In this document: positions 57,150-64,000 of the stretch, piece after piece
Position numbering within the stretch: the stretch's first letter is position 1
Layout: each line of letters begins with the position of its first letter
Assembly: GCA_008638375.1 (NCBI GenBank)
Contig: CM018035.1
Location: 28,369,807-28,433,806 of the forward strand
Direction of reading: 5' to 3'
From: Nyssa sinensis
Taxonomy: Eukaryota > Streptophyta > Magnoliopsida > Cornales > Nyssaceae
DNA length: 64,000 nucleotides
Program-made: the position numbers and the translations under genes
The notes under the pieces: generated by a model
What the model was told of the DNA's origin: nothing
The model's input: the letters and a program-made list of their open reading frames with translations, nothing else
The model's database searches: none

Positions 57150-58318
57150 CATACACACATTTAATACATACAAATTATTTTAATATTAATTTCTAAGTGT
57201 GATTTGTGAATTATTCTTGGTATTAAAAATAAACTCAATGTTTTAATAAGACATTTTTTTTTTTTTATGTAGATTAATTTATAATAGCAAGATTTTTGTT
57301 CGATTGAGCATTCTACCTCGATCGTTCGAACAAGTCTTAGTTTCGTTCGAATAATCAAGATAATGAGGTTGTGTAAGGTCGTTTGTGGAATCTCATGAGA
57401 TTAGTCATTCAAACGACTAAACCAGTGACTCTATACTGAGCTTCGTGAGACCTTTTTGGAATGCTTGGTCAAACGACCAAAACAGTAAGTTTCAAATTGA
57501 ACTCATTGAAATTCGTTGGAACGACCAACAGTCTCTTTCAAACGAGCAGTCAGGATTTTGTGCGAATTTTCCAAATTTCTTTAGGAAACTACTTCTTTTT
57601 TATCCTAGGACTATATATTGCTTTTGACACAATTTTGAAAATATCTGTGGCTGCTACAACTTGTTGTGTACTTCTAATACGAAAAGGTTTTCAATTTCAT
57701 TGACATGGTCACATAATTAAAAGGCCAAATTGTTCATAGAACCCTATCATACTCTCTACAACATCTTTGGAGTGCAAGCCTGTAGATTTCAAGCTGTGTA
57801 CGATCGGTAGAGTTCAATGGTGTATGGGAATTCACAACTGTTATTAAGGTTGTTCCATTCGAGGATTCAAAGCGGAGATCTATTTGAAAAATGCTTGAGG
57901 ACTCGAGTCAGAGGAGATTCAAATCAAGAGCAAGGCTTAAGGAATTAATTTGTTCTGTCTACAGAATTTGTAATCCCCAAAGCTATTCTATTAGAGTGTG
58001 TGCATTTGGGTAAGAGCCTCAAGGTTTTTCAAAGCAGATACAATTGATCTATAGTAGTTTTATTGTTAACAAAAATCAGAGTGTCATCTCTCTACTCATT
58101 ATTATTACTTTAGTATTGTTACTATCATATGTTGATGCATGCCATCGATTGTTGATTGCACACACGTTAACTTAACTTCTATTTAATTGAAGTGAAAACC
58201 TTAATCATCATAAGCAAAGTATAACTAATCATGAAATTTTTTAGTTTTTTCATATAGATCTATTTACCCCTTTAGGTCTATTTTATTCCGTCTAGATACA
58301 TATAGGGCCTTTTCAAAG
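57150..58318 (+). mobile_element. Copia LTR (1), 5' LTR
   Basis: Non-coding sequence ending in GGGCCTTTTCAAAG, directly followed by a primer binding site. A cluster of TTCGAACAAG, TTTCGTTCGAA, CAAACGACTAAA and CAAACGACCAAAA motifs occupies ~57300-57550, a likely U3 enhancer-type repeat. The left end was not resolved. Confidence 0.55.
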
Positions 58319-58330
58319 TGGTATCAGAGT
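58319..58330 (+). other. Copia primer binding site (1)
   Basis: TGGTATCAGAGT matches the initiator-methionine tRNA primer site of copia elements. Confidence 0.85.
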
Positions 58331-58397
58331 AAAAATCTTAGGCATTAGATTGATCTTAATTCTTGTTTAGATAGAGAATTTATGTGAAGGGAATTTC

Positions 58398-58756
58398 ATA
58401 ACCCGACCTCCACTTTTTGACGGATCTAATTATGTTTATTAGAAAGTTTAGGATGAAATCCTTTCTTAAGTCCATTAATGAAAGTGTTTGATTGGCTATA
58501 GAGAATAGTTGGATTCCACTTGTCACCAAAGGCACTAGTGAAACACCTTACACCTTCAACCTTAAAACCTACTACTATGTAGGATGAAACTAAACTTAGG
58601 ATGAGTGGGTATAATACTAAAGGGTTGAATGTGTTAGCCCTAAAGGTTTTCAACCAAGAGTATCTTAGTAATTTTGAGGATTACAAAGCATTATCCATGT
58701 GGACTAATGTTTTATCCAAGTGACAATGCAAATAAATTATCTAGGTCAAAGAAGAT
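58398..58756 (+). pseudogene. Copia gag fragment (1)
   Basis: It opens with RPPLFDGSNYVY (FDGSNYxxW-type start of a plant copia gag), then a stop and a frameshift, RMKSFLKSINESV, a stop, LAIENSWIP, and further on LNVLALKVFNQEY. The fragment ends at ~58756, where the next LTR begins. Not functional. Confidence 0.7.
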
Positions 58757-60070
58757 TGTTGACCAAGAAATGAAAAAGTCTATCAAGCTAAAGGATTCCA
58801 CTTAAGAACATGCTTCAAGGAAAGAATCAAATCAAGTGAAATGTACTCATAATGAATCAAGCGAATGGACACATTTAAATCCAAAGACTCAAAAACAAGT
58901 CAAGTGACGACTTTTTATTTTTCTTATTTTGGGTTTTGAGTAATTTAGGCTTAAATTGATCATTATTCGCAAGCTCTTACTATTTAAATTGATCATCTAG
59001 GAACTAATCTCAAATGACTTTTCAAAACAAAATAAGTGTCATATTTTAAGTTTTGAAAGATCAAAAGGTTTGATAAAAGTACACTGAGAAAAATAAGCAA
59101 GAAGGCATTCACTGTCCAAACTAGTCGACCAATTCATTAAACCAGTCGACTGATTTTTAAGGCTTATTTTTAAACTGATCAAACCAGTCAACGAGTTACA
59201 AGAACCAGTCGACTAAGTGACATTTTTCATAAAATAGACTGAACTCACTGTCCAATACAGTTGACCTCTAAGAGGACTCAATTGACTATTTCTCAAAGGC
59301 TAAAATAGTGTACATCAAAACCAGTTGACTGATCCCAAAGACTAGTCAATTGATTGTTCTTGCACAATTGAACCTCAAACCCTCTAAACAATTTAGTTGA
59401 CCTAATTAGTCGACCAGTCCTCAATCTAGTAGACTGAATTTGTTGATCTGGCACATCGATATTCAAATTTTGAATAAACAAAAATGGGGGAAATGACTCT
59501 TTTTAAAAAGTAACGAACATATTCTTTTAAGGGTTATAAATAGAGGTTCTCTAGGGCATTCTATGCAGTTTTTTTACGTATTTACACTTCTATGTTATCT
59601 CTATTCTTGACTTTATATTTAACCATTGAAAACCTAGATTTGAAAGTTTTACTCATCTTAGATACTCTAAACATACACCCGATTTATCTATAGATAGTGA
59701 GATCTACTATTGAAGAGAGTACTTATTGGTAAACAAACTTTGTACATCTCATTACGGTGAGAGTTGTGGGTAGGTGCTACCTGGTGAGGCAAAATGGTAT
59801 ATTTTGTTGGGCTAAGAGGGCTGCAGTCTTCACTTTGTAAATATTTGGTCTCCATCTACAAAGAGGTCGCAATAGTGAAAAACCTCAAGTGGTGATGCTT
59901 GAGTCGAGGACGTAGGAAGTTTTTCGAACCTTGTAAATCGCTGTGTTTGCTCTTTCTCTCTTTACTATTTACTTATGCATTTTTAGCATTCATTTTTAAA
60001 GTTTATAAAAGAAACCAATATTTACAAAATAACCTATTCACCCCCCTATAGGGTAAATATCTGGGCAACA
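58757..60070 (+). mobile_element. Copia LTR (2), 5' LTR, 1,314 bp
   Basis: It starts TGTTGACCAAG at 58757 and ends GGGCAACA at 60070, with TGTTG/CAACA inverted ends. It is followed by the primer binding site at 60073. It is inserted in the gag fragment (1). A cluster of AGTCGAC-type motifs lies at 59120-59440. Confidence 0.65.
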
Positions 60071-60072
60071 AG

Positions 60073-60084
60073 TGGTATCAGAGT
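60073..60084 (+). other. Copia primer binding site (2)
   Basis: TGGTATCAGAGT, three bases after the LTR end. Confidence 0.85.
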
Positions 60085-60127
60085 TTCGTCTCTTCCAAAA
60101 TAGAGTTAACACTCTAAGAGAAAAGAC

Positions 60128-60675
60128 ATGACAAATATTGTAGGAACTGTTTTTGTTGAAGGGCAATCGAAAAATAGACATTCATTATTTAGTGGCCAAA
60201 ATTACACTTATTGGAAGGCTAGAATGAAAATCTTTCTTCAAATCTTAGACTATAAAATATGAAAGGTCATTATAAATGGGCATCACGTTCCCATAAAGGT
60301 CAAAAGTTCTACTAACACCACCAAGGTTTCTAAGGGAGAACATGAGTGGGATGAAAATGATCTCAAACTTATTAAAACAAATGCTAAGGCCATAAGTAAT
60401 CTATATTGTGTCTTGAATGAAATGAGTTCACTAGAATCTCTGCTTGCGAATCCGCAAATGAGATATGGGATAAACTTGAGGTTACCTATAAAGGTACAAT
60501 TCAAGTTATAAAATTCAAAATTAGCATGCTAGTTCATAATTATGATTAAATTAGACGCTAGTGAGTTCATATCCAAAATGTTTACTCGCTTTAATAATAT
60601 TATTGACTCTTTAAAAGCTCTTGGTAAGAGCTATACTAATGTTGAAATGGTAAGAAAGATCCTTAGGTCTCTTAT
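60128..60675 (+). pseudogene. Copia gag fragment (2)
   Basis: It starts at an ATG (MTNIVGTVFVEGQSKNRHSL) and continues LFSGQNYTYWKARMKIFLQI, a stop, EHEWDENDLKLIKTNAKAIS, then by frameshift ANEIWDKLEVTYKGTIQ, and FTRFNNIIDSLKALGKSYTN. This is the UBN2-type gag of plant copia. It is truncated at KILRSL by the gypsy LTR that begins at ~60676. Confidence 0.85.
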
Positions 60676-61187
60676 AAAGACCTAGAATCCACCCTCTGCG
60701 GATCTGGCATCTCGACCCCGATCCGACCTAATTGCCGAACCATATTTTTTTCCTTTAACTTTAACATTTATATGTAAGGGTTGTTAACATGCAAGCAATG
60801 ATTAAATATACAGCGGAAGACTTAATAAATTTTGCATTTATAATATTAGAGTTCTTTAAATAAAAAGATCCAAAAACTCTAAATACAACTACCTTTAAGA
60901 TGGGGGGTGATGGGAGAACATAGGACAAGTACTATACTTCATTGCCAAAATATCCTTGTAGTATCTATATCTGTAACCACTCTACGCCTGTTCGGGATGT
61001 CAATCCCTACTTTCAAAATATGGCGTCCTTTCTTGAAAAAGTCAAATTATCTGTATGACCTAACAAAACTCAGTAAGTAAATTTCTTTGCTCCGTTAAGG
61101 GTCAAAATCAATATAAGAAAGTCCACAACCCAAGATAAACAAGGTTATGCCAATATGATAGCCAATCAAGAAAATGAGATGTCATAA
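60676..61187 (-). mobile_element. Gypsy LTR fragment, related to family B, interrupted at 61187
   Basis: It begins GACCTAGAATCCACCC and reads CTCTGCGGATCTGGCATCTCG, a decayed version of the family B terminus. It runs to GCCAATCAAGAAAATGAGATG, the same text as ~44318-44336 of copy B. The next LTR starts at 61188 within it. Confidence 0.7.
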
Positions 61188-63859
61188 TGTCACGACCCGA
61201 AACCCACCCTATGCGGATCTCGTGTCGCGGGGCCGACCCTAAGGCCGTCTTTACTTTTTCCATTCCTGTATCATAGTACTAATATGCAAAGTACCAAAAT
61301 CTTAAAACAATAACAGCGGAAGTCTTAGCAATGTCAGTGATCAGCGGAAGTCTTTCAGTACATAATATGGTTCTACAATACACAAAATAAGAACCAAATG
61401 TAACCAGCACCCGTGGGTGGTGAATACATGGGAGAACTAAAACATAGACTGGTACAGTTCCTCAAAATGTCCTCCTACGCTCGTAGACTCCTACTGGGGT
61501 CTTGCAGCGTCATCACCTGAAATGGGGGTAAATAGGGTGGAATGAGCTACGAGAGCTCAGCAAGTAAAAATAGATCTCCGACACTGGTATCGGTGAAAAA
61601 TGAATCCATGAATAAGATTATGATAGCCAATCATAAGGAAAGAGATGCTGTGATAGCCAATGAGAACAGTTGCCCTGAGGGCCAATGAACAATAGGTCAC
61701 AATGTACAATTAGGAGTAATGGATACAACATCAACATGAACTCTCAATAACAATATAACAACAAGAAGGTACTGCCACAATAAACCGATCACAATCAATT
61801 CAATGAAGAGTGTCTTCTCAGTTTAAGATAAGTCATAAGGAATAGTTTCATTCAATAACGTAATCATATCAATCCCTAAGAGATGCATTTACTTTGTTCT
61901 CAGGTAGAATGCCAATGCAAATGTAAATGAAATGCTAGTGGAAATGCCATGAAAATGCCAGTGGAAATGCAATGAAAATGCCAGTCAATTGCCGGTGGAA
62001 AGCCTTCGAGGAATTCATTCCTGCCACCTGTCCATTCATGTACTTGACCCTTAGGTCTCCAGTCAATCAGAAAGCATCTGATGGATGTTGTGACTGAACA
62101 CAAATCCTGTATTCATAACATATCATGATTATTCATAATTCCATAGAAGTATAAAATAGAATATCATATATTCAATAAAGACATAGCAGTAGGCCTTTCA
62201 AGGCATGGTTCAACATGATAACAATGACATAGCAGTCAATCAATGTCCACAAGATAGAACAATATCGCATTGTGGATAGCAATAACGTGAGGTACTTTCA
62301 AGAGTACAAGCTTGGCAGTAAAGAGAATAAACTTGGCTTGGAAACACCATATGGAAGAGAAGGTGAATTTACTTACCTCTAAATGTGTGTTCTTAAATCA
62401 GTATCCCGTGAGTTTGCCCTTTCTTGTCAAGTACCCTATATATCAATAGATCCGTCTTAGAATTAATGCTATTCAAAAAATTTTATGCCTTGTTATCATA
62501 AGTGTCTCTAACACTAATTTAGACCTTACCATTGAGTTCGGAACGCCGAAGAAAGTCGGTTTAGGCTTTCGCGGAATTCTATTTGGACATTTGTACTTAA
62601 AAGGGCAAAATGGTCATTTTGAACTTTTACGGTTATTTCTATTTTTTGGGACCCCGCCTCATGAAACGGACCTCACCATTGGACTCAGAACTTCTGAGAT
62701 AATAAATTTTGACTATTCATTTGCATCGTTTGGACTTCGTTTGACCTATATTTGAAATAGGGGCATTTTTGTAAAACTTAATATTTTATTAATTCTCCTG
62801 TTTGGGCCACAGTGACATTTCCTAAAACATCTGGGGTCAGTTTATAATTTCCCAGAGTTACGGTCTGAACCAGTGGGTTCATCAGTCAAAACCCTAAACC
62901 GGTCTGACCCTTCACTGAACCAACCGGTTCAGTTAAATTCAGAGAACCATAATTCAATAACCACTCTGTCTACCTTATCCACGGTTTGGATAACCGCAAA
63001 CCTCATTTCAATTTACTATCCCTGTTGCCAAACAACCAAAATCCATTTAAAATCCAAACATAAAACGACACAGTTTCACTGCCCGTTTTATTTTCGGTCG
63101 AGTCCCGACCCGATCCGAACCCAGACCCGGTTTGGTCTTAACCCGAAGTGCCCCCGACATTCCGGTCATCTTCCCCATTACTCCGGTAGGGTTTACTAGG
63201 GTTCCGTCACCTTCTCCGACGACGGTGCCCCTTTTCCGTTCATATTTTAAATCTTTTTCAATGCAGTTTCATTCATTTCCCTTCAAGGATCTCAAACCTA
63301 ACCTCAGTTTGCATCAAGACTCTCCCCATCTTCACGAATAATGAGTTTATCAACTCCGGCCGACTCTCCGGCCAAGTTATATTTTTCATTTTCGTGACGT
63401 TTTGATCACTGTTTTGGTCCTATAATTCTTCTAGTATGTTTCTGCACCTGAGTAGGTCGTTTTTAGAAACTTAAAACAAGTTTTAAGCCCAGATTTTCAT
63501 GAAACCCGAGATTATTCATAAAACCTGCAACTCCGTTTTCCTACCTGGTTTCTCAACCATTTAATCTCATTCTTTTTGCTAAATGATCCTAGTTTCATAA
63601 TGATCAAGATTATACATTTAAACTCAACATTTCAAGCTTTAAATCATAAAAACAGAACAGACCCACTTACTATTTTTTTCTCTAAGTTTCTTCTTCCTGT
63701 TGCGGTATCCTTTTCTATTCCTCCCCTGTATCCAACACTTAAGTCTGCCCTCAGTTTTCTATTCCCTTTGTTTCCTTTCTATTTCTCTCTTTTCTGTTTC
63801 TTAACCAACACGACTCACATATATATATACACCCACTGCCTCTTTCTCTCTCTACCTTA

Positions 63860-63908
<49 letters not shown>

Positions 63909-64000
63909 CAGTCATCCTTGACTACAGAGAACCTTCCCTTAAACCTCCTCTATCCACGTATCCTCACATATATATATATATATGTATACATATATTTACA
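61188..64000 (-). mobile_element. Family B gypsy LTR, second copy, runs off the window
   Basis: It starts TGTCACGACCCGAAACCC and is collinear with 43826-46.7 kb (for example CGGATCTCGTGTCGCGGGG, CAGCACCCG...GGTGGTGAAT). It has a TC microsatellite at 63862-63905 and TA runs near 63820 and 63970. The short frames inside (62873-63341) come from LTR sequence and are not genes. The far end is outside the window. Confidence 0.85.
63862..63905. repeat. (TC)n microsatellite
   Basis: About 22 TC repeats. Confidence 0.92.

Noticed and set aside
1..64000. tRNA, rRNA and telomere or centromere satellite
   Set aside because: No tRNA cloverleaf, rRNA core or (TTTAGGG)n array was recognised by eye. A tRNAscan/Infernal run would be the decisive test.

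Overview
This is a plant nuclear window, very probably from a eudicot. The signs are an AT-rich sequence, GT-AG introns, a 12-exon cytosolic glutamine synthetase gene, dense Ty1/copia and Ty3/gypsy LTR retrotransposons, TA/TC microsatellites and at least one Harbinger-type MITE. Nothing looks bacterial or organellar. I cannot name the species. Two host genes can be supported: GS1 on the minus strand (CDS 56616 down to 52731, 356 aa, every splice junction resolved) and a small 75-aa gene of unknown function on the plus strand (25683-25910). A fragment of a plant methyltransferase-like gene is a likely relic (41606-41878).

Layout. 1-12.8 kb is nested Ty3/gypsy debris: two head-to-head LTR pieces that form a ~750-bp imperfect hairpin, a minus-strand polypurine tract and LTR start at ~3.5 kb, a plus-strand gypsy polyprotein full of stops (3.87-7.32 kb) and its likely 3' LTR. 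12.8-24.3 kb is one minus-strand copia element. It is cut open by two solo LTRs of the same gypsy family, each with a 5-bp target duplication, and a MITE sits in its 5' LTR. 25.6-26.1 kb is the small gene. 26-29 kb is AT-rich and MITE-like.

29079-41136 is a young, structurally complete 12,058-bp Tat/Retand-type gypsy element. Its LTRs are 674 bp each with 5 differences, and the target duplication is ACTAT. It has gag, a broken pol with two RNase H domains, a 26-unit hairpin minisatellite, and a three-exon antisense gene with its own TATA box. 41.1-50.0 kb is more relics and solo LTRs nested in each other. 50.0-57.1 kb is the genic island with GS1. 57.1-64.0 kb is copia LTR/gag debris followed by gypsy LTRs that run off the window.

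The most interesting unit is the Tat/Retand element. Antisense splicing across three exons keeps one frame (apart from one TAG), its promoter block occurs twice with conserved spacing, a ~90-bp micro-inversion disables its pol, and two minisatellite unit types differ by compensatory changes in both arms of a stem. A young element with an already broken pol suggests mobilisation in trans.
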